Both the position numbers and the translations under genes were made by a program. Positions 1-8,436 of a DNA stretch of 64,000 nucleotides are shown here, piece after piece (the stretch's first letter is position 1; the number at the start of each line of letters is the position of its first letter). The stretch comes from a bacterium (GTDB lineage: Bacteria > Pseudomonadota > Alphaproteobacteria > Rhodobacterales > Rhodobacteraceae). Location of the stretch: positions 62,001 to 126,000 of the forward strand of contig WGOE01000012.1 in assembly GCA_016124195.1 (NCBI GenBank), given 5' to 3'. Under the pieces are notes generated by a model that ran no database searches, was not told where the DNA came from, and saw nothing but the letters and a program-made list of their open reading frames with translations.

Positions 1-731
1 ATTTCGAGAATTTCGTCTACCTCTCCCAGGTCCAGCAGGGTCTGGCGATCAAGACCGCCGTCACCCATTGGCGCAGCCTGAAGCCGCATTGCATGGGCAC
101 GCTGATCTGGCAGTTGAACGACACATGGCCGGTCTGCTCCTGGGCGAGCCTTGACCACGGCGGCGGCTGGAAGCTCATGCACCACATGGCCAAGGCCTTC
201 TACGCGCCGGTCTTTGTCTCGGCGGTTCCGGTGCCGGGCGGCTATGAATTGCGCGCTGTCAATGATCGGGCCGGGCCGATTGATCTGACCGTGACGGCGC
301 TTGCCGTCACCATGGCGGGCCGGACCCGCGAACTGGCCCGCGCCACCGTGGCGGTGGGCGGAGCCGCCGTCGTGGCGCATCGCATCGCGGCTGACCAGAT
401 CGGCGCGGACGAGATGCTGGCCTATCTCTGGTCCGAGGGCGATGCGCAACTCGGTGGAGACGTCTTCGCGCCCAAGCCCTACAAGGCCTATGATCTTTTG
501 CCGCCAAACCTCAGGCATCGGGTGAAGAAAGTCGGCCAAGCCTATGAAATCACGATGTCGGTCGAGGCTCTGGCCCTGTTCGTTTCGGTCGAGGCCGATC
601 AGCCGGGCCGCTTTTCGGGCAATGCCGTGACGCTTTTCCCCGGCCATCCGGCCACGCTTACCTTCACCCCGGCCGAACCGGGGGCAGAGCCGCGCTTCAC
701 CCTGCGCGACCTGCATTCCGCCACCTACTGA
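1..731 (+). CDS. Beta-mannosidase-type glycoside hydrolase (GH2), 3' part only
   Basis: This is the C-terminal part of a glycoside hydrolase that begins upstream of the window; the open frame runs from base 3 to the TGA at 729-731. The first 60 or so residues (FENFVYLSQVQQG, then THWRSLKPHCMGTLIWQLND, TWPVCSW and KLMHHMAKAFYAPV) match the end of the catalytic TIM barrel of GH2 beta-mannosidases. The rest is the beta-sandwich tail of that family. Such enzymes release mannose from the non-reducing end of beta-mannosides. The nucleophile region is not in view, so the exact substrate cannot be settled. The stop is 11 bases before the next gene, so the three leading genes look like one operon for mannoside or related glycan breakdown. 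Confidence 0.82.
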   Translation, partial: FENFVYLSQVQQGLAIKTAVTHWRSLKPHCMGTLIWQLNDTWPVCSWASLDHGGGWKLMHHMAKAFYAPVFVSAVPVPGGYELRAVNDRAGPIDLTVTALAVTMAGRTRELARATVAVGGAAVVAHRIAADQIGADEMLAYLWSEGDAQLGGDVFAPKPYKAYDLLPPNLRHRVKKVGQAYEITMSVEALALFVSVEADQPGRFSGNAVTLFPGHPATLTFTPAEPGAEPRFTLRDLHSATY

Positions 732-742
732 AAGGACAGACG

Positions 743-1492
743 ATGATCGCGTATCAGCTTTACTCTTCGCGCAAGTTCCCGCCGCTTGAGGCCACGGCAA
801 AGATGCTTGCCGCGGCGGGCATTCAGGACACCGAAGGCTTCGGCGGGCTCTATGCCGATGCCACCACCCTTGCCGCCACCGCCGCCGCGCTGAAAGGGGC
901 GGGGCTTGCGATGCGGACCGGCCATTTCGGTCTGGCCCAGGTCGAAGACACGCCCGACTGGGCGCTGGAAGTGGCGCGCACCCTTGGCATCGAGCGGATC
1001 TTCGTGCCCCATATCATGGCCGACCTGCGCCCGACCGATGCGGCCGGCTGGCGTGCCTTTGGCGCAAGGCTGGAAAAGGCCGGCGCGCCTTTCCGTGCGG
1101 CGGGCCTGGGCTTTGGCTGGCACAACCACGACTTCGAATTCAAGGCCTGCGCCGATGGCTCGATCCCGGAGGCCTGCATCCTGGAAGGCGGCCCCTCGCT
1201 CGAGGTTGAACTGGATGTGGCCTGGGTGATCCGCGGCGGCGCCGATCCCATAGCCTGGATCAAGCAATATGGGCACCGCATCACCGCCGCCCATGTCAAG
1301 GACATCGCCGCCAAGGGCGAGAACCTCGCCGAGGATGGCTGGGCCGATGTGGGCTATGGCACGGTGGACTGGAAGACGATCATGGCGGCGTTGAAGGCCG
1401 CCGGCTGCAAGCATTTCGTGATGGAACACGACAACCCCGCGGACGACAAGCGCTTTGCCACGCGGTCCTTCGCCGCCGTTCAGGCTTTGTGA
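743..1492 (+). CDS. Sugar phosphate isomerase/epimerase (AP-endonuclease-2 fold TIM barrel)
   Basis: A 249-residue protein of the xylose-isomerase-like TIM barrel family, which isomerises or epimerises sugars, keto-sugars or inositol derivatives with a divalent metal. The metal-site motifs are visible: HNHDFEF at about 127-133, ELDVAW at 156-161 and HVKD at 184-187. An AAAGGAC ribosome site lies just before the ATG. It sits between a glycoside hydrolase and a Gfo/Idh/MocA dehydrogenase, a trio common in sugar-oxidation operons, so a step on a mannose-derived or keto-sugar intermediate is likely. The substrate cannot be read from sequence alone. There is no signal peptide, so it is cytoplasmic. 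Confidence 0.85.
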   Translation: MIAYQLYSSRKFPPLEATAKMLAAAGIQDTEGFGGLYADATTLAATAAALKGAGLAMRTGHFGLAQVEDTPDWALEVARTLGIERIFVPHIMADLRPTDAAGWRAFGARLEKAGAPFRAAGLGFGWHNHDFEFKACADGSIPEACILEGGPSLEVELDVAWVIRGGADPIAWIKQYGHRITAAHVKDIAAKGENLAEDGWADVGYGTVDWKTIMAALKAAGCKHFVMEHDNPADDKRFATRSFAAVQAL

Positions 1493-1499
1493 GGCGGAC

Positions 1500-2645
1500 A
1501 TGACAACAACGGGCACAAAACTCGGGATCGGCATCATCGGATGCGGCAATATCTCGACCTCCTATCTGCGGCTCGCCCCCCTGTTCAAGGGGCTGGAGGT
1601 GCGCGCGGTGGCGGATATCAACATGGCGGCGGCCACGGCGCGCGCGGCTGAATTCAACACCAAAGCCCAGTCGGTCGACGACCTTCTGGCCAACAAGGAC
1701 ATCGACATCGTCATCAACCTGACGATCCCGGAGGCGCATTACCCGATCACCAAGCGCATTCTTGAGGCCGGCAAGCATGCCTATTCGGAAAAGCCCCTGG
1801 TCCTGACGCTGGAACAGGGCACCACACTGCGCGACCTTGCGGCCTCCAAGGGGCTGAAGGTCGGCTGCGCGCCGGATACTTTCCTTGGCGGCGCGCATCA
1901 GCAGGCCCGCGCGATCGTGGACGAGGGGCGGATCGGCACCATCACCGCCGCCGCCTGCGCCGTGCAAAGCCACGGGCCGGAGGGTTGGCACCCCAGCCCC
2001 GACTTCTTCTTCCTGCCCGGGGCGGGGCCGATGCTGGATCTGGGGCCTTACTATGTTGCCAACCTGATCAACCTTCTGGGGCCAGTGCGTCGGGTTGGCG
2101 CCCTGACCTCTTCGGCAACGCCGACCCGCACCATCGGGTCGGGCGCGCGGGCAGGCGAACAGATCCCGGTCAAGACGCCCACCAACATCCACGCGCTTTT
2201 GGAATTCGCGAGCGGCGCGACCGTGCAGCTTTCGACCTCATGGGATGTCTGGTCGCACCGGCGGGCGCATTTCGAGTTCTACGGCACCGAGGGCTCACTT
2301 TACGTGCCGGACCCGAACTTCTTTGGCGGCAAGATCGAGATCGCGGGCAAGGATGGCGTTATCAGCTCGGTCGAGGCCTGGGACCATCCCTTCGGCAAGC
2401 CGAACCAGGATCACCCCAAGCATGGCGCGCTGGCCAATTACCGCACTGCGGGCCTCGCCGACATGGCGGTGGCCCATATCGAGGGACGCGAGCACCGCTG
2501 CTCGCTGGAGCGTACGCTGCATGGGGTCGAGGTGATGACGGCCTGCATCGAGTCCGGCGCCCGGGGGGAGTTCATCACGCTGACCACGACCTGCACCCGC
2601 CCGCAGGCCCTGGGCATCGCGGAGGCGCGGGCCTTGCTGGCCTAG
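1500..2645 (+). CDS. Gfo/Idh/MocA family NAD(P)-dependent sugar dehydrogenase
   Basis: A 381-residue oxidoreductase. The N-terminal Rossmann fold shows GIGIIGCGNIS at 9-19 and the family EKP motif at about 97-99. The C-terminal half is the mixed alpha/beta substrate domain, with GAGPMLDLGPYY carrying the expected Asp. Family members oxidise a sugar or inositol hydroxyl with NAD(P). The ATG at 1500 is preferred to a longer reading frame starting at 1455 because it leaves 7 bases after the upstream stop, carries a GAGG-like ribosome site, and starts right at the Rossmann fold. It is the last gene of the first operon; a hairpin and repeat element follow the stop. Confidence 0.88.
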   Translation: MTTTGTKLGIGIIGCGNISTSYLRLAPLFKGLEVRAVADINMAAATARAAEFNTKAQSVDDLLANKDIDIVINLTIPEAHYPITKRILEAGKHAYSEKPLVLTLEQGTTLRDLAASKGLKVGCAPDTFLGGAHQQARAIVDEGRIGTITAAACAVQSHGPEGWHPSPDFFFLPGAGPMLDLGPYYVANLINLLGPVRRVGALTSSATPTRTIGSGARAGEQIPVKTPTNIHALLEFASGATVQLSTSWDVWSHRRAHFEFYGTEGSLYVPDPNFFGGKIEIAGKDGVISSVEAWDHPFGKPNQDHPKHGALANYRTAGLADMAVAHIEGREHRCSLERTLHGVEVMTACIESGARGEFITLTTTCTRPQALGIAEARALLA

Positions 2646-2660
2646 GCGCGCTGCATCAGG

Positions 2661-2716
2661 GCCCGGGGGTTTCACACCCCCGGACCCCCGTGGAGGTATT
2701 TGCGCCTGGATGAAGG
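2661..2716 (+). repeat. Dispersed intergenic hairpin/TATTT-GATGAAG element, copy A
   Basis: An 8-bp stem CCGGGGGT / ACCCCCGG with a 5-base loop is followed by GGAGGTATTTGCGCCTGGATGAAG. It lies 16 bases after the stop of the Gfo/Idh/MocA gene. Four more copies occur in this window (about 13050, 15425, 39448, 56794). It may serve as a transcription terminator. Confidence 0.6.
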
Positions 2717-2945
2717 CGCGGGTCGCGGCGACGGGTGATGGGCGGGGCGATCGGTTCTGAACCGGGTGTTGCGGCCGGGTGCCGGTGCGTCGGTCTGGGG
2801 GGCATGCGGCCTCGGCCTGGCGCTCGGGCGCGGCTTGGGGGGGTGGCCATGCGGGGATTGTGGCGCGGGGTCGGCAAAGCGGCGCGTTGCCGGCGCGTTG
2901 TGCCGATAACAGCCTTGATTGCGGGTCAAAACCCGTCATAACCCG

Positions 2946-2957
2946 GTTTGATCAAAC
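2946..2957. promoter_or_regulatory. Candidate GntR operator GTTTGATCAAAC
   Basis: A perfect 12-bp palindrome 12 bases upstream of the GntR-family start codon. Its core TTTGATCAAA recurs twice upstream of the adjacent aminotransferase (3648-3661 and, imperfectly, 3679-3690). The position suggests autoregulation. Confidence 0.55.
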
Positions 2958-2968
2958 GGGGCAGACCC

Positions 2969-3625
2969 ATGAACGACACGCGCAAGATCCCGACCCATGA
3001 AGTCACCTATGTCCGGCTCAGGGACATGATCCTGTTCGGCTTGCTGGAACCGGGCCAACCTGTGACGATCCAGGGGCTGATCAACGATCTGGGGGCCGGC
3101 ATGACCCCGGTGCGCGAGGCGATCCGCAGGCTCGCGGCCGAAGGCGCCTTGTTGCCGCAGGGCAACCGGCGGGTGACGGTGCCGCGCCTGACGCCCGCCG
3201 TGCTGGACCAGATCGCCTATGTCCGCCTGACCATCGAGACGCGTCTGGCCGAACTGGCCGCCGCGAACCTGACGCCCGCGCTGATTGCCCGGCTTGAGGC
3301 GATTGACGCCGAGGTTGACGCGGCGATCCGGGCCGGCGAGATCACGGCCTATCTGGAAAGCAACCATGCCTTCCATTTCACCCTTTACGAGGCATCGGGG
3401 GCGGCGGTTCTGGTGGATATCGCCCGCTCGCTCTGGCTGCGGTTCGGGCCATCTCTGCGCAGTGTCATCGCACTTGGCGGTGCCTCGAACCTGCCGGATC
3501 GCCATGAAGAGGCCTTGGCTGCGATGGCGGCAGGCGATGCGGCGGCCTTGGCGCGCGCCATGCATTCCGACATTGCCCAGGGCGTCGATCAGGTGCGGCT
3601 GGCGCTGGACCGCGGCGAGATCTGA
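2969..3625 (+). CDS. GntR family transcriptional regulator, FCD (FadR) subfamily
   Basis: A 218-residue DNA-binding regulator. The N-terminal winged helix-turn-helix covers about residues 8-70 (YVRLRDMILFGLLEPG, MTPVREAIRRLAAEGAL). The C-terminal all-helical FCD domain contains NHAFHFTLYEASG, typical of the metal- and ligand-binding site for small carboxylates or amino acids. The frame could open at a TTG at 2948, but that codon sits inside the palindrome, so the ATG at 2969 is chosen. The gene is followed by a class III aminotransferase whose promoter carries the same TTTGATCAAA sequence, so this is probably its local regulator. The ligand is unknown, though an amine or amino acid fits. Confidence 0.88.
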   Translation: MNDTRKIPTHEVTYVRLRDMILFGLLEPGQPVTIQGLINDLGAGMTPVREAIRRLAAEGALLPQGNRRVTVPRLTPAVLDQIAYVRLTIETRLAELAAANLTPALIARLEAIDAEVDAAIRAGEITAYLESNHAFHFTLYEASGAAVLVDIARSLWLRFGPSLRSVIALGGASNLPDRHEEALAAMAAGDAAALARAMHSDIAQGVDQVRLALDRGEI

Positions 3626-3647
3626 GCCTCGGACCAGCGGGCGGCAG

Positions 3648-3692
3648 AATTTGATCAAATTCCTTGAACCGCGCGTGATTTGATCATAAACT
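3648..3692 (+). promoter_or_regulatory. Aminotransferase promoter with two TTTGATCAAA-type sites
   Basis: AATTTGATCAAATT (3648-3661) is a perfect 14-bp palindrome. TTTGATCATAAA (3679-3690) is a near copy. Between and across them lies a plausible promoter: TTGAAC (3664-3669), 17 bases, TAAACT (3687-3692). A regulator bound at either site would cover the -35 or -10 box, which fits repression by the adjacent GntR protein. Confidence 0.5.
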
Positions 3693-3736
3693 GCGGCAAA
3701 GGGCGGCGGATTCGCCCGTAGTCGCAAGGGGTCACC

Positions 3737-5131
3737 ATGAACAAGATCACCAATCACATGCCGACGGCCGAGCTTCAGGCGCTGGACGCGGCGCATCACA
3801 TGCACCCCTTCACCGACAATTCGGCGCTGGCCCGCAAGGGCGCGCGGATCATGACTTCGGGCAAGGGTGTCTGGCTGACCGACAGCGAGGGTCACAAGAT
3901 CATCGACGGCATGGCGGGCCTGTGGTGCGTCAACATCGGCTATGGCCGCACCGAGCTGGGCGATGTTGCCAAGGCGCAGATGGACCAGCTGGCCTATTAC
4001 AACACCTTTTTCCAGACCAGCCATGTGCCGGCCATAGCCCTTGCCGCCAAGATCGCCGAAGTGGCGCCGGAAGGCATGAACCACGTCTTCTTTGCGGGTT
4101 CGGGATCCGAGGCCAATGACACCAACATCCGCATGGTGCGGCGCTATTGGGACATCCTGGGCCAGCCGGAAAAGCGCATCATCATCGCGCGGGTCAATGG
4201 CTATCACGGCTCGACCATGGGCGGCGGCAGCCTTGGCGGCATGTCGGGCATCCATGCCCATGGCGGCAAGATCGCCGGCATCGTCCATATCGGCGAGCCG
4301 AACTGGTGGGATCAAGGCGGCCAGATGACGCCCGAGGCCTTTGGCCTGATGCGCGCGCAGGAACTGGAAAAGATGATCCTGAACCTTGGCGTCGAAAACG
4401 TCGCGGCCTTCATCGGCGAGCCGGTGCAGGGTGCCGGCGGCGTCATCATCCCGCCCTCGACCTATTGGCCCGAGATCCAGCGCATCTGCGACCACTACGG
4501 CATCCTTTTGATCGCGGATGAGGTCATCACCGGCTTTGGCCGCACCGGCAACTGGTTCGGCAGCCAGACCTTCGGCATCAAGCCCGACATCATGACCATC
4601 GCCAAGGGCCTGTCCTCGGGCTATCAGCCGATCGGCGGGTCGATCGTGTCGGACCGGGTGGCCGAGGTTCTGGGCTCGAAGGGCGATTTCAACCACGGCT
4701 ACACCTATTCCGGCCATCCGGTCGCGGCCGCCGTGGCGCTGGAAAACATCCGCATCATGCAGGAAGAAAAGATCGTCGAACATGTGCGCGATGTGGCCAA
4801 TCCCTATCTGGACAAGAAGTGGCAGGGCCTGACCGATCATCCCCTGGTGGGCGAGGCCAAGCTAGTGGGCCTGATGGGTTCGATCGCGCTGACGCCCGAC
4901 AAGGCCAGCCGGGCGCGCTTTGCGGGCGAGCAGGGCACCGTGGGCTACCGCTGCCGCGAGCGTTGCTTTGCCAATGACCTGATCATGCGTCATGTCGGCG
5001 ACCGCATGATCATCTCTCCGCCCTTGGTCATCACTCCGGACGAGATCGACGTGCTGATCGAGCGGGCCTGGAAGTCGCTGGACGAATGCTATGCCGGGCT
5101 CAAGGCGGACGGCTTGCTGAAATCGGCCTGA
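3737..5131 (+). CDS. Class III PLP-dependent aminotransferase (omega-amino acid/polyamine:pyruvate type)
   Basis: A 464-residue fold-type I transaminase. The PLP lysine is K290 in IMTIAKGLSSGYQPIGG, the Asp that holds the pyridine nitrogen is D261 in IADEVITGFGRTG, and the phosphate-binding GSGSEAND is at 121-128. NGYHGSTMGGGSLGGM is typical of the omega-amino acid:pyruvate and putrescine/spermidine aminotransferase group, which move a terminal amine onto pyruvate. The length is normal for the family. A GGGGTCACC context precedes the ATG. It follows the GntR regulator and shares operator-like palindromes with it. A hairpin terminator follows. The amine donor (putrescine, beta-alanine, taurine or similar) cannot be told from sequence alone. 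Confidence 0.87.
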   Translation: MNKITNHMPTAELQALDAAHHMHPFTDNSALARKGARIMTSGKGVWLTDSEGHKIIDGMAGLWCVNIGYGRTELGDVAKAQMDQLAYYNTFFQTSHVPAIALAAKIAEVAPEGMNHVFFAGSGSEANDTNIRMVRRYWDILGQPEKRIIIARVNGYHGSTMGGGSLGGMSGIHAHGGKIAGIVHIGEPNWWDQGGQMTPEAFGLMRAQELEKMILNLGVENVAAFIGEPVQGAGGVIIPPSTYWPEIQRICDHYGILLIADEVITGFGRTGNWFGSQTFGIKPDIMTIAKGLSSGYQPIGGSIVSDRVAEVLGSKGDFNHGYTYSGHPVAAAVALENIRIMQEEKIVEHVRDVANPYLDKKWQGLTDHPLVGEAKLVGLMGSIALTPDKASRARFAGEQGTVGYRCRERCFANDLIMRHVGDRMIISPPLVITPDEIDVLIERAWKSLDECYAGLKADGLLKSA

Positions 5132-5166
5132 GCGCCACATCTGACTGACGTGGACGACTTCTGACA

Positions 5167-5205
5167 GGTCGGCGCCGGGCGAGGGTCTGGCGCCGACCGG
5201 TTTTA
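5167..5205 (+). terminator. Rho-independent terminator of the aminotransferase gene
   Basis: A perfect 10-bp inverted repeat, GGTCGGCGCC (5167-5176) and GGCGCCGACC (5189-5198), with a 12-base loop and a following GGTTTTAT tract. Confidence 0.85.
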
Positions 5206-5215
5206 TCTGGATGGC

Positions 5216-6385
5216 ATGATGCACCTGCCCACCCTTCGCCTTGCCCGGCCGGCGCTGGCCGCCTTTTTTGCGATGGGCATCCTGTGGGGCAGTTTTGCCG
5301 CCGATCTGCCGGATATCAAGGCGATGCTGGGGGTGGGCGAAAGCCGGCTGGGCTTCCTTTTGCTGATGACGCCGGTGTCGGCGATGCTGGCAATGCTGGC
5401 CGCGCCCTGGATCGGCGCAAGGCTGGGGCGCGTGGCGCTGCCGGTGACGACCCTGGCCATGGCGCTGGCCTTTGCCCTGCCGGGTCAGGTGCCGGTCTGG
5501 TATCTGTTCCCGGTGGCGATGCTGGCCTGCGGCGCCACGACGGGTGCGGTCGACATCCTGATGAATGCGCGGGTTTCCGCGATGGAGATGTCGGGCGGGC
5601 GGCCCCTGATGAACCTCTGCCACGCCGCCTATTCCTTTGGCTATGCCTGCGGGGCAATTGGTACCGGCGCCTTGCGGCAGGCTCAGATGGGCCCCGGCAT
5701 CGTGATGGCGGTGGCGGGCCTTTGTGCGGCCGCGGTGGCGCTGGCCGCCTTCGAGGCCGAGGGGCGGATCGACGGCCTTGGCCGCAGCGCAGCGCAGCGC
5801 GGAGCCGGGCTGGGCCTCGTCCCGATCCTGGGCGGCGGCATCGTGCTGATTGCCTTTCTGACCGAGAACGCGGCCGAGAACTGGTCGGCCCTGCACATCG
5901 AAAAGACGCTGCATGGCTCGCCCGCGCTGGGGTCGGCGGGGCCTGCCTTGCTGGCGCTGACCATGGGATCGGCGCGGCTTTTGGGGCACGGGCTTTCGGC
6001 GCGGGTCTCTCCCTTGCGGCTGTTGCTGGCGGGATCGGCGATTTCCGCGATGGGGGCGCTGACGGCGGCCGGAGCCCCCGGGCCCGCCGTGGCTTACCTG
6101 GGCTTTTTCGTGATGGGGATCGGGTCCTCGGTCATCTCGCCCACGGCCTTCACGTTGGTGGGGGCTTCGGCCGCCCCGGCAGACCGGGCGCGCGCCGTGG
6201 CAAGAGCCACGATGCTGGGCTACCTTGGCTATTTCATCGGTCCGCCGAGCCTTGGCATCGTGGCGGGCAGTCTGGGCCTGCGCGCGGCCTTTGTCTTTGC
6301 AGCGCTCATGCTGGGGTTTGTCTGGCTTCTTGCGCCTCTGCTGACCCGGCAGGGCCGGGTGCAGCCACACGCCCGAGCGGTCTGA
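5216..6385 (+). CDS. MFS transporter, YbjJ/FucP-like
   Basis: A 389-residue inner-membrane carrier with about twelve hydrophobic helices spread along its length. The first is AALAAFFAMGILWGSFAADLPDI and the last lies in FVFAALMLGFVWLLAPLLT. VDILMNARV and LCHAAYSFGYACGAI resemble the sugar/proton symporter-like branch of the major facilitator family. Two ATGs in a row occur at 5216 and 5219, and either may be used. The gene begins 10 bases after the upstream terminator hairpin, so its promoter must overlap or lie within that region. It converges with the lactate dehydrogenase gene. The cargo is unknown. Confidence 0.8.
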   Translation: MMHLPTLRLARPALAAFFAMGILWGSFAADLPDIKAMLGVGESRLGFLLLMTPVSAMLAMLAAPWIGARLGRVALPVTTLAMALAFALPGQVPVWYLFPVAMLACGATTGAVDILMNARVSAMEMSGGRPLMNLCHAAYSFGYACGAIGTGALRQAQMGPGIVMAVAGLCAAAVALAAFEAEGRIDGLGRSAAQRGAGLGLVPILGGGIVLIAFLTENAAENWSALHIEKTLHGSPALGSAGPALLALTMGSARLLGHGLSARVSPLRLLLAGSAISAMGALTAAGAPGPAVAYLGFFVMGIGSSVISPTAFTLVGASAAPADRARAVARATMLGYLGYFIGPPSLGIVAGSLGLRAAFVFAALMLGFVWLLAPLLTRQGRVQPHARAV

Positions 6386-6413
6386 TGAGAGGCCGGGCGC
6401 GACCCGGCCCGGA

Positions 6414-7577
6414 TCACTCCCAGCGGCCTTCGAAGCCTTCCGGCACCAGAATATGTTCGCGCGTGAACTCGCGGGCCTTTTGCACGCCGCACAGCGCCAG
6501 CGTGATGTCCATTTCCTTCTGGATCACCTCCAGCGCGCGGGTGACGCCCGCCTGGCCCATGGCGCCCAGGCCATAAAGGTAGCTGCGCCCGATGAAGGTG
6601 GATTTCGCCCCCATCGCCAGCGCCTTCAGCACGTCCTGGCCCGACCGGATGCCACCGTCGAGATAGACCTCGGCCTGATCGCCCACCGCACGAACCACGG
6701 CAGGCAGGCTGCGGATCGTCGACAGCGCGCCATCGAGCTGCCGCCCGCCGTGATTGGAAACGAGGATCGCATCCGCCCCGACATCCAGCGCCATCCGGGC
6801 ATCCTCGGCATCCAGAATGCCCTTGAGGATCATCTTGCCGCCCCATTTGTCGCGCAGCTTGCGCACCTTGCCCCAGTCGAGCTGCGGGTCGTAATTCTTG
6901 TTGGACCAATGCAGGATGTCGCGCAGCGACGTCACACCCTTGGCATGCCCGACCACGTTGCCGAAGGAATGCCGCTTGGTGCGCGCCATGCCGAGCGACC
7001 AGGCCGGATGCAGCGCCATGTCCAGCAGATTGCCCGGTGTCCAGCGCGGCGGCGCCGTCATGCCGTTCTTGATGTCCTTGTGGCGCTGGCCGAGGATCTG
7101 CAGATCAAGCGTCAGGACCAGCGCATCGCAGCGCGCCTTGCGCGCCCGCTCGATCAGGCCATCGACGAAATCCTCGTCCTGCATGACGTAAAGCTGAAAC
7201 CAGAAGGGGGCGGAAGTATGGGCCGCGATATCCTCGATCGAACAGATCGAAAAGGTCGACAGGGTGAAGGGAACACCGAAAGCCTCGGCGGCGCGGGCAG
7301 CTTTGATCTCGCCATCCGCCGATTGCATGCCGCAGGACCCGACCGGCGACAGGGCCACCGGCATCGAGACCGCGCGCCCCATCATCACGGTTTCGGTCGT
7401 GCGTCCGGTCAGATCGCGCGCCACGCGCTGGCGCAGGCGAATCCGGGCGAAATCACTGGAATTGTCGCCAAAGGTCTGTTCGGTATAGGATCCGCTTTCG
7501 CAGTAATCCCAGAACATCTTGGGCACCCGGCGGCGGTGCATCTGCCGCAGATCCTCGATACAGGTCACAATGGGCAT
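6414..7577 (-). CDS. lldD: FMN-dependent L-lactate dehydrogenase / alpha-hydroxy-acid oxidase
   Basis: A 387-residue FMN enzyme that oxidises L-lactate (or a related 2-hydroxy acid) to pyruvate and passes electrons to the respiratory chain. The catalytic base lies in SNHGGRQLDG at about 274-283 (H276). FMN-binding elements include LSPVGSCGMQ near 77-85 and the C-terminal YLDGGIRSGQDVLKALAMGA. The ARIRLRQRVARDLTGRTTET start is typical of LldD. It is the second gene after a TMEM175-like channel gene, 7 bases apart on the same strand. Lactate made by the RhaD dehydrogenase elsewhere in this window is one possible substrate source. Oxidation of mandelate, glycolate or another hydroxy acid cannot be excluded. 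Confidence 0.88.
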   Translation of the reverse strand: MPIVTCIEDLRQMHRRRVPKMFWDYCESGSYTEQTFGDNSSDFARIRLRQRVARDLTGRTTETVMMGRAVSMPVALSPVGSCGMQSADGEIKAARAAEAFGVPFTLSTFSICSIEDIAAHTSAPFWFQLYVMQDEDFVDGLIERARKARCDALVLTLDLQILGQRHKDIKNGMTAPPRWTPGNLLDMALHPAWSLGMARTKRHSFGNVVGHAKGVTSLRDILHWSNKNYDPQLDWGKVRKLRDKWGGKMILKGILDAEDARMALDVGADAILVSNHGGRQLDGALSTIRSLPAVVRAVGDQAEVYLDGGIRSGQDVLKALAMGAKSTFIGRSYLYGLGAMGQAGVTRALEVIQKEMDITLALCGVQKAREFTREHILVPEGFEGRWE

Positions 7578-7584
7578 GGCGGTT

Positions 7585-8163
7585 TCATTCTTTCTGAATC
7601 TGACGGGAGAATCGCGGGTCCGGCACCACCCAGATCACCGCCACCAACGCGATCAGCATGATCGACACGATGGGTAGAAAAAAGGTCAAAAGCAGGGCCA
7701 GGACATAGGCCACGACCGAGAAGACCTCTTTGCGGTTGTTGCCGTGCATGCGGGCAAACTCGCTGTTCTGGCCGTGCTGGCTGATCAGGGCCTGCACCAG
7801 AAGGTAATAGGCCACGCCGCACATCAGAAGGTCGATCGTGTAAAGGAAGACGGTCACCCCGACAAAGTCGTTCTCGCCGATCAGGCCGGTCACGAAGGGC
7901 ATCAGCGACAGCCAGAACAACAGATGCAGGTTGGCCCAAAGCACCCAGCCCCCGACATTGCGGACGGCGTGGAACATGTGGTGGTGATTGTTCCAGTAAA
8001 TTCCGACATTTGCGAAGGACAGCACATAGCAGAACAGGATCGGGACCAGAGGTTTGAAATCCGCCCATTCATGGCCATGGGGCACGTGAAGTTCCAGAAC
8101 CATGATGGTGATGATGATGGCGATCACCCCATCCGAAAACGCCTCGATCCGCCCCTTGGTCAT
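7585..8163 (-). CDS. TMEM175-like (DUF1211) integral membrane protein
   Basis: A 192-residue membrane protein. The N-terminus MTKGRIEAFSDGVIAIIITI carries the RxxxFSD motif that lines the pore of TMEM175-family potassium channels. It is followed by about five more hydrophobic helices and a short charged tail ending in QIQKE. Bacterial members have one repeat of six helices, as here, and assemble as tetramers conducting K+. The open frame reaches to 8760, but the conserved motif begins at the ATG at 8163, so the longer form is rejected. The gene precedes lldD by 7 bases and is probably co-transcribed with it. Channel function is inferred from the family. Confidence 0.82.
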   Translation of the reverse strand: MTKGRIEAFSDGVIAIIITIMVLELHVPHGHEWADFKPLVPILFCYVLSFANVGIYWNNHHHMFHAVRNVGGWVLWANLHLLFWLSLMPFVTGLIGENDFVGVTVFLYTIDLLMCGVAYYLLVQALISQHGQNSEFARMHGNNRKEVFSVVAYVLALLLTFFLPIVSIMLIALVAVIWVVPDPRFSRQIQKE

Positions 8164-8436
8164 CGCTGTCGCCCCGCCGATTGCGCCGGCCGAGGTTAGA
8201 ACGCCGCCGTGGCCCTGCGCAAGCTTTGGCGGTGGCCGGCAGGCTCTGGCGCCGAATTGGCGCACCGAAACCGAGTTAAACCCAGGTTTATGGTCATGCC
8301 TCACGGGGCCAAGGCGGCGGCGATCGGTCCTGCGGTCAATGGCCGGACGGATTTGTCGGTGGCAAGACGGGTTCATCGACAGCACGAGCCTGTCGGGCAA
8401 CCCGGACCGAGCGTCCGCCAAACTCAGGACAAGATC

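Larger units (their letters stand above)
2646..2968. other. Intergenic region: 3' hairpin repeat, then GC-rich spacer, then regulator promoter
   Basis: No credible gene lies in these 323 bases. The left end holds a hairpin plus TATTT...GATGAAG element, listed separately. The middle is featureless GC-rich sequence in which the short open frames lack ribosome sites. The right end has a possible promoter, TTGATT at 2915-2920 with an ATAACC-like -10, a small inverted repeat CGGGT-caaa-ACCCG at 2922-2935, and a palindromic candidate operator at 2946-2957. Confidence 0.6.

Noticed and set aside
2735-2941. Small open frames in the gap before the GntR gene
   Set aside because: No ribosome site, Arg/Gly-rich low-quality peptides, and overlap with promoter and operator sequences.
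2936-6370. Long minus-strand frames of 634 and 502 residues
   Set aside because: They run opposite the aminotransferase and MFS genes, which have full motifs, ribosome sites and a terminator.
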